A stretch of DNA of 42,348 nt, from positions 1-42,348 of the forward strand of contig CAIYPF010000211.1 of assembly GCA_903928015.1 (NCBI GenBank), written 5' to 3'. Below are positions 32,870 through 42,072 of this stretch, one piece after another. This DNA is from an uncultured Gammaproteobacteria bacterium. Its GTDB lineage: Bacteria > Pseudomonadota > Gammaproteobacteria > Pseudomonadales > UBA5518. The translations under genes and the position numbers were made by a program. Within the stretch, counting starts at the first letter, position 1; each line of letters begins with the position of its first letter. The notes below the pieces were generated by a model, which ran no database searches, was not told where the DNA came from, and saw only the letters and a program-made list of their open reading frames with translations.

Positions 32870-34648
32870 ATGACCGCCTGCCTGCGCCCATTGCTTCTGC
32901 TGCTGTGTCTCGCGGCCCCTGCCGCTTTCGCCGGCTCCGCCGCGCTTGCTTCGCTGTTCGCGGACTACGACACCGCCTATCTGGAACTGAACCCCCACGA
33001 CGCCACCAGCCGTGGTGACCGCCGCCTCGACGACCGCCTCGAGGACGGCATCAGCCCGGCGTATCTCGCCCGCGAAAGCAGCGTGGTGAACACTTTTCTC
33101 GCAAGGCTGGACAGCATCGACCGCAGCACGCTCTCGCCCCGCGAGCAGGTGAGCGCCGACACCTTCCGCTTCACGCTGGAATTGCTGCGCGACCGCCACG
33201 CCGGCGGTTTCGCCCGCGCGCAATCGCTGATGCCGCTCAGCCAGTTCAACGGCATGCACATCGAACTGCCGCAACTCGGATCCGGCAGCGGCATTCAGCC
33301 CTTCGAGACCACCGACGACCACCGCCGCTGGCTCGCGCGCGCCGCGCAGTGGCCGGCCTGGGCGGACCAGGCCATCGCCAACATGCGCACCGGCATGAAA
33401 GAAGGCGTGGTGCTGCCGCGCGTGGTAGCCGAGCGGTTGCTGCCGCAACTGGCGGCACACGTGGTGGATGCGCCGGAAAAAAGCGTGTTCTGGGGCCCTG
33501 TGGCAAAGCTCCCCGAGACCGCCGAGGGCAAGGCGCTCGAAGCGCAGTACCGCGAACTCGTCTCCACTCGCATCGTTCCCGCCTACCGCAAGCTCCGCGA
33601 TTTCGTGGCAACGGAATACCTCCCCGCGACGCGCGCGAGCGTGGGCCGCAGCGCACTGCCGAAGGGCGCCGAGTGGTATGCGCTCGACATCCGCCAGCAC
33701 ACCACGCTGCGACGCAACGCGGAACAGATCCACGCCATCGGCCTGGAGCAGGTGAAACTGCTGCACGCGGAAATGGAAACCGTGCGCGATCGCCTCGGCT
33801 ACAAGGGTGATCTCCGGACTTTCTTCGCGACCGTGCGCGAGGATCCGCGCTGGCTCTTCGCCGACGAGAAGTCCGCGCTCGCTGCCTTCACCGACATGAA
33901 AACCCGTGTGCGCAGACAGTTGCCCACGCTCTTCGGGCGCCTGCCCAAAGCAGACTACGAAGTGCGTCCCGTCGAGGCCTATCGCGCGGCGGCGGCCGCG
34001 GGCGGCAGCTACCAGCGGCCCGACGCGGCCGGAAAACGCCCCGGCGTGTTCTACCTGAACACCTCTGATCTCTCGCGCACGCCAAGCTACGAACTGGTCT
34101 CGCTCTCGCTGCACGAGGCCGAACCCGGGCACCATTTCCAGAACGCACTCGCCGTGGAGAACACCACGCTGCCGGGCTTCCAGCGCTTCGGCTGGGTGAC
34201 GGCCTTCGGCGAGGGCTGGGCGCTTTACGCAGAGACGCTCGGCAAGCCCATGGGCCTCTACGACGATCCGGCGCAATACCTCGGCTACCTGCACAACCGG
34301 CTCTTCCGCGCCATCCGCCTCGTCGTGGATACCGGCATGCACGCCAAGGGCTGGAGCCGCGAGCAGGCGATCCGCTACTTCATGGAGAACTCGCCGAACG
34401 CCGAGGCGGACGCCACCGCCGAGACCGAGCGCTACATCGCCTGGCCGGGACAGGCGCTGGCGTATCTGAGCGGCGCGCTGGAGATCCAGCGACTGCGCGA
34501 GGAGTCCGCCGCGACACTCGGGCCGCGCTTCGATCTGCGCGGTTTCCACGACGAGGTACTGGTGGACGGCATCGTGCCGCTCGAGGTTCTGGGCGGGAAA
34601 ATCAGCCGCTGGACCGAGGCTCAGGCCGGGGCTCATCCCGCGAGATGA
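32870..34648 (+). CDS. DUF885 family exported metallopeptidase-like protein
   Basis: 592 residues with a Sec signal peptide (LRPLLLLLCLAAPAAFAGSA, cleavage after AFA). The diagnostic motif is HEAEPGHHFQ near residue 419, the HExxPGHxxQ form of the gluzincin-type zinc site of DUF885 proteins, followed by FGEGWALYAETLG that supplies the third ligand. The N-terminal helical half has SAALASLFADYDTAYLELNP and LGSGSGIQPFETTDDHRRWL. Related proteins have dipeptidyl-peptidase or carboxypeptidase-like activity in a few cases. It heads a plus-strand run with an SDR after 58 bases. Confidence 0.92.
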   Translation: MTACLRPLLLLLCLAAPAAFAGSAALASLFADYDTAYLELNPHDATSRGDRRLDDRLEDGISPAYLARESSVVNTFLARLDSIDRSTLSPREQVSADTFRFTLELLRDRHAGGFARAQSLMPLSQFNGMHIELPQLGSGSGIQPFETTDDHRRWLARAAQWPAWADQAIANMRTGMKEGVVLPRVVAERLLPQLAAHVVDAPEKSVFWGPVAKLPETAEGKALEAQYRELVSTRIVPAYRKLRDFVATEYLPATRASVGRSALPKGAEWYALDIRQHTTLRRNAEQIHAIGLEQVKLLHAEMETVRDRLGYKGDLRTFFATVREDPRWLFADEKSALAAFTDMKTRVRRQLPTLFGRLPKADYEVRPVEAYRAAAAAGGSYQRPDAAGKRPGVFYLNTSDLSRTPSYELVSLSLHEAEPGHHFQNALAVENTTLPGFQRFGWVTAFGEGWALYAETLGKPMGLYDDPAQYLGYLHNRLFRAIRLVVDTGMHAKGWSREQAIRYFMENSPNAEADATAETERYIAWPGQALAYLSGALEIQRLREESAATLGPRFDLRGFHDEVLVDGIVPLEVLGGKISRWTEAQAGAHPAR

Positions 34649-34706
34649 GGCCGCTCGCGCGCGCGACGGCACAATGGGCTGCCTGCAGGACGGAGTACTG
34701 GCCGCG

Positions 34707-35648
34707 ATGAACGAACTGCGCTTCGACGGCAAGGTCGCCATCGTCACCGGCGCGGGCCGTGGCCTCGGTCGCTGCTATGCGGAGCTGCTGGCCTCGCGCG
34801 GCGCGCGGGTGCTGGTGAACGACACGGGCAGCGGCGCGCAGGGCGAGCCCGGAGCGGAGCGGCCCGCAGAGTCCGTCGCCGCGCGGATCCGCGCGGACGG
34901 TGGTGAGGCCGTCGCGGACACACACAGCGTGAGCACGCAGGCGCAGGCCATTGCCGGGTCGGCGCTCGCGCACTTCGGCCGCATCGACATCCTCGTGAAC
35001 AACGCCGGCATCTCCGGCGGCGGCGCCTTCGAGAGCATCCCGCCGGAAGACTTCGACCGGATGCTGGCGGTCCACCTGGGCGGCACCGTGGCCATGAGCC
35101 GCGCCTGCTGGCCACACCTCGCCGCCTCTCGCGGACGCATCGTCAACACCACCTCGGCCTCCATCTTCGGCTCGGCGTGGAACGCGCACTACGTGAGCGC
35201 CAAAGGCGGGATCTTCGCGCTCACACGCGCCCTCGCGCAGGAGGGAGCGACGGCAGGCATGCACGTGAATGCAGTCATGCCTTCCGCCTGGACCAGACTC
35301 ACCGCGCAGATCCCGAACGCGGATTTCGCAGGACTGCTCGAAGACTGGTTCCCCCCCGAATCCATCGCGCCCTTCGTGGCCTGGCTGTGCCACGCGGGCT
35401 GCGCACTGAACGGCGAGACATTCCACGCCGGCGGCGGCCGCGCCGCTCGCGTGGTGCTGGTGGAAGCCACGGGCGTCACGGCTGCCGCGTGGACGCCGGA
35501 GGCGTGGGCAGGACAGGAAACCGCACTGATGGATCTGGAGGGCGCGGTAGCGCCGGCCTCGATGCTCGAGGCCTTCCGACACGAACTCGCACACATCAGC
35601 GAAGACACCCGTCGCGCCGCGGCGGGCAAGCACATCGGCATCGACTGA
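34707..35648 (+). CDS. short-chain dehydrogenase (MFE-2/hydroxyacyl-CoA-like)
   Basis: 313-residue SDR with the extended loop after strand 2 typical of peroxisomal multifunctional enzyme type-2-like dehydrogenases: TGAGRGLGRCYAELLASRGA, VLVNDTGSGAQGEPG, NNAGISGGGAFESIPPEDFD, catalytic Ser in TTSASIFG and YVSAK. ATG 34707 gives MNELRFDGKVAIVTGAG. The ~80-residue C-terminal tail after AGGGRAARVVLVEATGV is also seen in such proteins. It could oxidise a hydroxyacyl-CoA or an alcohol. It precedes an esterase and a BVMO (gaps 24 and -4), and may generate the ketone for the latter; that is inference. Confidence 0.85.
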   Translation: MNELRFDGKVAIVTGAGRGLGRCYAELLASRGARVLVNDTGSGAQGEPGAERPAESVAARIRADGGEAVADTHSVSTQAQAIAGSALAHFGRIDILVNNAGISGGGAFESIPPEDFDRMLAVHLGGTVAMSRACWPHLAASRGRIVNTTSASIFGSAWNAHYVSAKGGIFALTRALAQEGATAGMHVNAVMPSAWTRLTAQIPNADFAGLLEDWFPPESIAPFVAWLCHAGCALNGETFHAGGGRAARVVLVEATGVTAAAWTPEAWAGQETALMDLEGAVAPASMLEAFRHELAHISEDTRRAAAGKHIGID

Positions 35649-35672
35649 CACGGACAGCACGGGGCACACGAC

Positions 35673-36686
35673 ATGAAACGGGACGCGGAACAGGGTTCTT
35701 CCAGGGTGGACGTCGACGGTACGGCGCATGTGACGCGCGTGGTGCCGCCACCGCGCGCGGTGAGCCCGGAGGCGAGAGCCTATCTGGCAACACCGCCCTG
35801 GGGCGCGGCCGCGCCCGACCCGCATGCACCGATGTGGGCGGCGCGCGAACAGGCCGATGCCGCGCTGAAGATGCTGGGCGAGATGGCGGCATCGCACTAC
35901 GGGGTCTCCGTCGAGGAGATGCAGATAGCCGGCGTGCGCTGCCACCTCGTGCGTTCTTCGCCGGAGGCAGGAAAGTCCTGCGGTCGCGTGCTGATCAACC
36001 TGCACGGCGGCGGTTTCGTGATGGGCTCTGGCTCGGTGATCGAGGCGATCCCCATCGCGCGGATGACCGGCATTCCCGTGATCGCCGTGGATTACCGACT
36101 GGCGCCCGAGCACGCCTACCCGGCTGCCGTGGACGATGTGATCGCCGTCTACCGCGCGGTGCTGGAGCATCACGATGCTGCTGCCGTGGGCATTTACGGC
36201 GCCTCTGCGGGCGGCATCCTCACCGGGCAGGTGCAGGCGAGGATCGCTCACGCGGGGCTTGCCTCGCCTGCCTGCCTCGGCATGTTCACCGCAGCCGGAG
36301 ATCTTTCGGACCTGGGCGACAGCGCAGCCCTGTTCGGGCTTTCGGGTTTCTGGGGCGAGTTGGTGCTGCCACCCGACCACCCGCTGAGCGAGTTGCGCGC
36401 CTATCTGTCGGGCGCCGACCCGCGCGACCCGCTGGTGTCGCCGATCCACGCCGATCTCGCGCATTTCCCCCCCACGCTTCTGGTGAGCGGTACGCGTGAT
36501 GCGCTTCTGAGCGGCACCTGCGCCATGCATCTCGCGCTGCGACGCGCGGGCGCCGACGCCGAGCTGCTGGTCTTCGAGGCCATGCCCCACGCGCACTGGT
36601 ACGCCTTCCATCTGCCCGAGGCGCAGCAGGCGCTCGCGCTGATGGCCGATTTCTTCCAACGCAAGCTGAGCAGGACAAACCCGTGA
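35673..36686 (+). CDS. HSL-type alpha/beta hydrolase (esterase)
   Basis: 337-residue hormone-sensitive-lipase family hydrolase. Oxyanion motif HGGGF at residues 111-115, nucleophile elbow GASAG with Ser178, Asp276 in GTRDALLS and His306 or His308 in MPHAHW complete the triad. Additional family block VDYRLAPEHAYPAAVDDVIA. No signal peptide, so cytoplasmic. Such enzymes cleave short and medium-chain esters; directly downstream is the BVMO, overlapping by four bases (GTGA), so ester produced by the BVMO is the natural substrate guess. Confidence 0.92.
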   Translation: MKRDAEQGSSRVDVDGTAHVTRVVPPPRAVSPEARAYLATPPWGAAAPDPHAPMWAAREQADAALKMLGEMAASHYGVSVEEMQIAGVRCHLVRSSPEAGKSCGRVLINLHGGGFVMGSGSVIEAIPIARMTGIPVIAVDYRLAPEHAYPAAVDDVIAVYRAVLEHHDAAAVGIYGASAGGILTGQVQARIAHAGLASPACLGMFTAAGDLSDLGDSAALFGLSGFWGELVLPPDHPLSELRAYLSGADPRDPLVSPIHADLAHFPPTLLVSGTRDALLSGTCAMHLALRRAGADAELLVFEAMPHAHWYAFHLPEAQQALALMADFFQRKLSRTNP

Positions 36687-38599
36687 CCGACGCTGTCGCC
36701 CGCAACCCGCTTCCCGAGGCGCACACCCTGCGCGACTGGCTCATCGCCGCCAACCCTGCGGTTCTGCTGGCGAGCCTTGTATCGATCACCGGCGAAACGG
36801 CCGTCATGGATGCGCTGCTCCCGCAACTGCAGCACGAGATGGGACCCGCCGGCATCACGCCTGTGCTGCCGCCCGCCGCTCAGGCCACGCTGGCGGACTG
36901 GGGCATGGCGGTGCTCTCGCAGTTGCCCGCATACGCGGGACGCGATCCGCTCGCGCTGGAGGACGGGGCCTTTCTCGCGCTTGCGGGCGCGCTGCTCGGC
37001 TGGCCGGTTGAAAAAGCCTCCCTGCCCTATCTGCGCGAGCAGGCGGGTTTCACGTGCTTCGTGCCCACGTTGCCGCGCACGCGAAAAGCGCCCGAGGGGT
37101 TTTCGCTTGCGATCATCGGCGCCGGCATGGCGGGCATTGCCGCGGCTGTCGCGGCATGTCATGAAGGTATCGAGTGCACGGTCTTCGAGAAGAGCCCGGG
37201 GCTCGGCGGCGTGTGGTGGCAGAACCGGTATCCGGGCGTGGGCGTCGACACACCGAGCGAGTACTACTCGTTCTCCTTCGAGGTGAATCCGGAGTGGACG
37301 CACGCCTTCCCCGAGGGCGCGCAGTACCTCGATTACCTCGCGCGCGTGGCGCGCAAGTACGGCGTGATGGAGCGCATCGAGTTCGGCACCGAGGTGCAGG
37401 AGTTGCGCTGGGACGAGGCATCGGCGCGCTGGACGATAGTGCTGGAGCGCGAGGGGCGGCGCGAGGAACGTCACGCCAACGCGGTGATCACCGCCGCGGG
37501 CTACCTCACGCGCCCGCAGTTCCCCGATGTGCCGGGGCGGGAACGCTTCTCCGGCCCCTCGTTCCATTCGGCTGAATGGCGCGAAGACTGTGATCTTGCC
37601 GGCAAGCGGATCGGTGTTGTGGGCACGGGCTGCACCAGCGTGCAGATCGTGGACGCGCTGGTCGACCAGGTCGCCTCGCTCACGCTTTTCCAGCGCCAGC
37701 CGCACTGGGTCATGCCCCCGGCAGGCGAGGCAAGGCTGCCCGACTCGCAACTCTGGCTGCTGGAAAACGTGCCTGCCTTCGCGCAATGGTCGCGGCTCGC
37801 GCTCTACCTCCTGATCAGCGACGCGCTGTATCCGCAGGTGCGTTACGACCCGGAGTGGGCTGCCACGCACGAACTCTCCATCAGCGCGATGAACGATGTG
37901 TCCTTGCAGCGGGGTCTGGGCCACCTGCAGGCGTCCTTTGCGGATCGCCCTGATCTGCTCGCCAAACTGACGCCGGGCTTCGCGCCTTTCGGCAAGCGCC
38001 CTATACGCGATCCCGGCGGTTACTACACGGCGTTGAAGCGTCCGACGTCCACGGTGGTCTCATCGGGGCTGCGCGAGGTGGTGCCCGAAGGCATCGTCGA
38101 TGCCGAGGGCACGCTGCACGCGCTGGACGCAATCGTCTATGCCACGGGTTTCAAGCTCGACTTCCTCTCGCAGTGGCGTATCGAGGGCCGCGACGGACGC
38201 ACCCTTGCCGAGGTCTGGCAGGACTCGCCCGTGGCCTACAACGGTTGCCTGGTGCCGGGATTTCCCAACCTCTTCATCACCTCCGGTCCGCACGCATCCG
38301 CAGCGCACGGCGGCGGCCACAACTTCACCGTGGAAGCAGTAGTGCACTACGCGATCGAATGCCTGCAGACGCTCTTCGAGACGGGGCATTCCAGCGTCGA
38401 AGTGAGGCCCGAGGCGCAGCAGCGCTGGACGGAGGAGGTGCGCGAGGCGCTGGCGGATTCGGTGTGGGTGCGCGAGACCCGCGCCACCACCTATTACCGC
38501 AACGGCAAGGGCGAGGTCATCCTCGCGAGCCCCTTCCGTATGGAGGATTACTGGAACCGGCTGCGCCAACCGGATCTGCTGGATGTGACGCTGCGCTGA
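36683..38599 (+). CDS. flavin-dependent Baeyer-Villiger-type monooxygenase
   Basis: 638 residues. N-terminal ~140 residues are a helical extension seen in several long BVMOs. FAD loop GAGMAG (146-151) with FEKSPGLGGVWWQNRYPGVG, NADP loop VGTGCTSVQI around residue 313-322, and the BVMO fingerprint FSGPSFHSAEW at 289-299. The residue after Trp is Arg300 where Pro or Asp is usual. C-terminal ATGFKLDF motif present. Type I BVMOs insert oxygen next to a ketone to give an ester or lactone. GTG 36683 overlaps the esterase stop. A REP array begins five bases after the stop. Confidence 0.92.
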   Translation: MTDAVARNPLPEAHTLRDWLIAANPAVLLASLVSITGETAVMDALLPQLQHEMGPAGITPVLPPAAQATLADWGMAVLSQLPAYAGRDPLALEDGAFLALAGALLGWPVEKASLPYLREQAGFTCFVPTLPRTRKAPEGFSLAIIGAGMAGIAAAVAACHEGIECTVFEKSPGLGGVWWQNRYPGVGVDTPSEYYSFSFEVNPEWTHAFPEGAQYLDYLARVARKYGVMERIEFGTEVQELRWDEASARWTIVLEREGRREERHANAVITAAGYLTRPQFPDVPGRERFSGPSFHSAEWREDCDLAGKRIGVVGTGCTSVQIVDALVDQVASLTLFQRQPHWVMPPAGEARLPDSQLWLLENVPAFAQWSRLALYLLISDALYPQVRYDPEWAATHELSISAMNDVSLQRGLGHLQASFADRPDLLAKLTPGFAPFGKRPIRDPGGYYTALKRPTSTVVSSGLREVVPEGIVDAEGTLHALDAIVYATGFKLDFLSQWRIEGRDGRTLAEVWQDSPVAYNGCLVPGFPNLFITSGPHASAAHGGGHNFTVEAVVHYAIECLQTLFETGHSSVEVRPEAQQRWTEEVREALADSVWVRETRATTYYRNGKGEVILASPFRMEDYWNRLRQPDLLDVTLR

Positions 38600-38604
38600 T
38601 CCCG

Positions 38605-38708
38605 GCAGGAGCGGGCCATGCCCGCGACACATCACCGGCAGGAGCGCGCCATGCGCGCGACACCAGCATCGGCACTGGCACCTTCGCGCGCATGGCGCGC
38701 TCCTACAC
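38605..38708. repeat. REP array (BIME-like, three copies)
   Basis: Plus copies at 38605-38628 (arms GCGGGC/GCCCGC) and 38638-38661 (arms GCGCGC/GCGCGC), and one minus copy at 38683-38708 (GCGCGC arms, GTAGGAG head). The first two share GGCAGGAG heads. The array fills the gap between convergent BVMO and OPT genes. The minus copy overlaps the OPT gene end: its GTAG head contributes the last codon's final bases and the TAG stop. Confidence 0.9.
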
Positions 38709-40682
38709 CAGCAGCACGTTCACGATCGCGTTGCCGATACCCACCAGGGCGGCACCCGAGATGAGCCCCGCGCAGATCGGCTCCATGCCATCCACCCAGA
38801 GATCGTGCGCGCGGCTGCCGGGCGCAGGCTTGCGCCGCGCCATCAGCCAGAAGAACAGTGCGCCGAACCACATCGCCAGCACCGACTCCGGCGGCAGCAC
38901 CACGCCAAGACCCACCGATACCGCCGAGAGAGGGAAACGGCCCTTCGTGCGCACACGCAGAATCTCGAAAACGAGCGCCACCACCGCAGCCAGCACCATC
39001 GAGATCACCGCGCTCGGCGGCAGCCGCGAGACACCGTTGGCGATCAGATCCGCCACGCCTTTCCACTGCAGCGCGGCAGGCATCGCGAACTGATCGCTCA
39101 CCAGCGTGGCGGTGGAGCGGTGGCCCGTTGCGTCCGGCGGCAACAGCAGCAGGAAGAACAGCGGCGTTGCGGCGATGGAGCCCGCGAAGATGCCGATAAC
39201 GTGACCCACGGCCTGCTGGCGCGGCTTCGCGCCCAGCATGTATCCGGGCTTGATGTCGGAGAGAAGATTGGCGGCGTTGGCCGCGATTTCGCCGGTCATG
39301 CCTGCGGGGATCAGGTTGCTCGCGGGATTCGCACGGTCGATGGCGCCGATGCTGAACTGCGTGATCTTGCTCAACGCTCCCGTGGGCGTCCAGGACGTGA
39401 GCGCCATGGAGTTCGTGCAGATGACCGTGAGCACGAAGATCAGCGGGAATGAGATGAAGGCGAGCAGCCAGGGCACGCCGAAAAACGCGTGCGAGATGCT
39501 GGCGCCCACCACCATCAGCACAGGGACCCCGATCCACGAGACCATCAGCGGCAATTCGATTCCGGCCAGAACGTCGGGCCCGGTGGCAACGCGCGGCGCG
39601 GCGCGGCGGAAGAGGCCGCGGAAGATCTCGGGCTTCGCGAAGAGCCCCGCGAGCGAACCCACCACCATCATCGTCACGGCCCACCACAGCGACCACTGGT
39701 TGACGATCTCGCCGCGGGAAACGGGCACCAGCACGCCGGCGGCGTTGGTGTAGGCGTGGATCTCGCCGCGCTGGATCATGATCGGCGCCAGCACCGCGAA
39801 ATTCAGCACCGCACCCAGCAGGCAGCTGGTAGCCACGCGCATGCCCATCAGTCCGCCCACGCCGAGCATCGCGGTATCGAGCGTGAGGCGCAGGCCGAGC
39901 GCGCGGATATCCGTGCCGAGTATGGTCGGCGTCCACCATGTGAAGCGCGCAGCGAGTTCGTAGTAGTAGGTGTCGAGCCGGTCCATCAGGTACCAGGGCT
40001 CCTTCATGCCAGCCCAGCGGTCCATGCGCAGCAGCTTGAACTGCAGCAGCCGCTGCCAGCCATCGCTCACCAGGAACTGCCAGAACGCCGAGACACCGCC
40101 GGAGACCGCGAGCAGCCGCGCCTTGAAGACGCCCTCCCCGGCCTTGCCGTCGTAGAGCGAATCCAGCACCACGCCGCAGGCACGCCCCTCGGGGAAGGGC
40201 AGTTGCTCGTCGTTGATGAAGCGGCGCTTCAACGGGAAGGCCACCAGCACGCCGAGCAGCGAAATGGTGGTGGACCAGAGCATCATCTGCCACCACGCCG
40301 GGATGACGCCGGTGACGAGCATGTAAGCCGCAAGGCTTGAGACCAGCGGAGTGATCATGTAGCCCGCGGCAGTGGCGATCGATTGCGTGCAGTTGTTCTC
40401 GAGGATGCCGAGATCACGCACCAGGCCCGCACCGGCGAGCGCACGGAAAATCGCGAAGGCGAGGATCACGGACGTGAGGCCCACGCCGATCGAGATGCCC
40501 GTCTTGGCGCCGATGTAGAGCGCCGTTGCGGCAAGGATGCCGCCCAGCAGAAAACCCGTGAGACCCGAGCGCAGCGTGAGCTGCGGCGCATCGCCGCGGT
40601 AGACGTTGTCGAACCACCACTGGTCTTTCTGCGCGCGGCTCCAGGAGCCGATCTGCTCCGCGTCGAGGCTCTTCAGTGCCAT
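38703..40682 (-). CDS. OPT family oligopeptide-type transporter
   Basis: 659-residue polytopic membrane protein of the OPT superfamily. Visible features: FLLGGILAATALYIGAKTGI and GLTSVILAFAIFRALAGAG near the N-terminus, LENNCTQSIATAAGYMI, FPEGRACGVVLDSLYDGK, GSLAGLFAKPEIFRGLF, and SDIKPGYMLGAKPRQQAVGH followed by GIFAGSIAATPLFFLLLLPP. About 14-16 helices are expected. Members import small peptides or metal chelates. ATG 40682 has GGGAG seven bases upstream. It follows the amidohydrolase by 22 bases and is probably on the same transcript. Its C-terminus ends VNVLLV and its stop codon lies in a REP element, so the last residues may have been replaced. Confidence 0.93.
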   Translation of the reverse strand: MALKSLDAEQIGSWSRAQKDQWWFDNVYRGDAPQLTLRSGLTGFLLGGILAATALYIGAKTGISIGVGLTSVILAFAIFRALAGAGLVRDLGILENNCTQSIATAAGYMITPLVSSLAAYMLVTGVIPAWWQMMLWSTTISLLGVLVAFPLKRRFINDEQLPFPEGRACGVVLDSLYDGKAGEGVFKARLLAVSGGVSAFWQFLVSDGWQRLLQFKLLRMDRWAGMKEPWYLMDRLDTYYYELAARFTWWTPTILGTDIRALGLRLTLDTAMLGVGGLMGMRVATSCLLGAVLNFAVLAPIMIQRGEIHAYTNAAGVLVPVSRGEIVNQWSLWWAVTMMVVGSLAGLFAKPEIFRGLFRRAAPRVATGPDVLAGIELPLMVSWIGVPVLMVVGASISHAFFGVPWLLAFISFPLIFVLTVICTNSMALTSWTPTGALSKITQFSIGAIDRANPASNLIPAGMTGEIAANAANLLSDIKPGYMLGAKPRQQAVGHVIGIFAGSIAATPLFFLLLLPPDATGHRSTATLVSDQFAMPAALQWKGVADLIANGVSRLPPSAVISMVLAAVVALVFEILRVRTKGRFPLSAVSVGLGVVLPPESVLAMWFGALFFWLMARRKPAPGSRAHDLWVDGMEPICAGLISGAALVGIGNAIVNVLLV

Positions 40683-40704
40683 GCCGGTGCTCCCGTGGCC
40701 TGCA

Positions 40705-41982
40705 TCAATGAGTGCGGCGATCCTTCACGAGTTCGCCTCCCTTGATCACGACCGGGATCGATTCGAGCAGGGTCACGTCGGCGGCAGGATCTCCGTGCAC
40801 CGCGACGATGTCGGCAAAGCGGCCCGCTTCGAGCACGCCTACATCGTTGCGGCCAAGCGCCTCGGCGGCCACGACGGTGGCGGCCTGTATCGCTTCAAGG
40901 GGCGTCATGCCGTAACGCACCATCCACGGGAACTGCTTGCCGTTGTCGCCGTGTGGCGAGACACCCGAGTCGGTGCCGAAGACAATTTTCACACCGGCCT
41001 TGTGCGCCTTGCGGAAGTTCTCGCGCTGCGCCTCGGCCACTTCGAGATCCTTGCGCATGTTCTCTTCCAGCACGCCGTTCTTGCGGCCCTCGGCCTGGGT
41101 GTACTCGGAGTTGTAGATGTCCATGCTGAGATAGGTGCCGCGCTTCTTCGCGAGCGCTATGCCCTCGTCGTCGATCAGGCTCGCGTGCTCGATGGTGTCT
41201 ATCCCTGCGCGGATCGCGGCCTTGATGCCTGCTGCGCCGTGGGCATGCGCCGCCACGCGCAAGCCCTGCATATGCGCTTCCTCTGCCACGGCGCGCATTT
41301 CCTCTTCGCTCATCTGCTGCTGGCCCACGCCCGTGTTGGACGAGAACACGCCGCCGGTGGCGCAGATCTTGATCACCTGCGCGCCGTATTTGCGCAGCTC
41401 GCGCACGGTGTGGCGCGCCTGGTCGGGGCTGTCGGAGTTGTAGGGCCACTTCTCGTCCATCGAGGGCGGGAACATGTTTTCGTCGCAGTGCCCGCCGGTG
41501 GAACCGAAGCTCCAGGCAGCGGTGACGATGCGCGGGCCGGGCACCTTGCCCGCGTCGATGGCCTGGCGCAGGCCGATGTCGTCCCAGAAGCGCGAGCCCA
41601 CATTGCGGACGGTGGTGAAGCCGGCATCCAGCGTGACCGCCGCGTTGGGCACGGAGATCACGGACCAGAATCGGTCGCTGAACTGCAGGCTGGTGTAACC
41701 GCCGTAGGTGGGATCCGAATCGAGGTGCACGTGCATGTCGATCAGGCCGGGAAGGATCGTCATGCCGTCCAGTCGGATCTCCTGCGCGCCCGCGGCCGCC
41801 ACGGGCGGCTTGCCGGCGGAGCCTACCTCGACGATACGACCGTCACGCAGCAGCAGCACCGGATCGGACACGAAGCTGCCGGTCCTCACGTCGAGCATTC
41901 GCGCAGCGCTGACGAGTGTGTCGGCAGCAAGTGTGGTGGCGCTCGCAGCGGCGAGCAGGAGTGCGGGGATCAGTCGATGCAC
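40705..41982 (-). CDS. exported amidohydrolase (prolidase/imidazolonepropionase-like)
   Basis: 425-residue metal-dependent hydrolase of the amidohydrolase superfamily. Metal ligands seen: HVH in PGLIDMHVHLD, a Lys in VIKICATGG that is carboxylated in relatives, His in VAAHAHG, His in TIEHASLI, and Asp in FGTDSGVSPHG. The best start is GTG 41982 with GGAGG eight bases upstream; it gives a clean signal peptide (MHRLIPALLLAAASATTLAA). A longer ATG start at 42027 would place 15 residues before that signal. Members resembling this cleave Xaa-Pro or Xaa-Arg/Lys dipeptides; pairing with an OPT transporter fits peptide use. First gene of the two-gene unit. Confidence 0.9.
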   Translation of the reverse strand: MHRLIPALLLAAASATTLAADTLVSAARMLDVRTGSFVSDPVLLLRDGRIVEVGSAGKPPVAAAGAQEIRLDGMTILPGLIDMHVHLDSDPTYGGYTSLQFSDRFWSVISVPNAAVTLDAGFTTVRNVGSRFWDDIGLRQAIDAGKVPGPRIVTAAWSFGSTGGHCDENMFPPSMDEKWPYNSDSPDQARHTVRELRKYGAQVIKICATGGVFSSNTGVGQQQMSEEEMRAVAEEAHMQGLRVAAHAHGAAGIKAAIRAGIDTIEHASLIDDEGIALAKKRGTYLSMDIYNSEYTQAEGRKNGVLEENMRKDLEVAEAQRENFRKAHKAGVKIVFGTDSGVSPHGDNGKQFPWMVRYGMTPLEAIQAATVVAAEALGRNDVGVLEAGRFADIVAVHGDPAADVTLLESIPVVIKGGELVKDRRTH

Positions 41983-42072
41983 GGGCGAGGCCTCCGGGAC
42001 GGTGGGCGCAAAGGTATCACGCGTCATCCCCGGGATCGCGCGCTTCTGGAGACGGTCTGGCTAGGCCTCGTG

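Noticed and set aside
34602..36659. Minus-strand open frame of 685 codons opposite SDR and esterase
   Set aside because: Crosses two genes with full catalytic motifs on the plus strand; the product has no recognisable domain and shadow-like composition.
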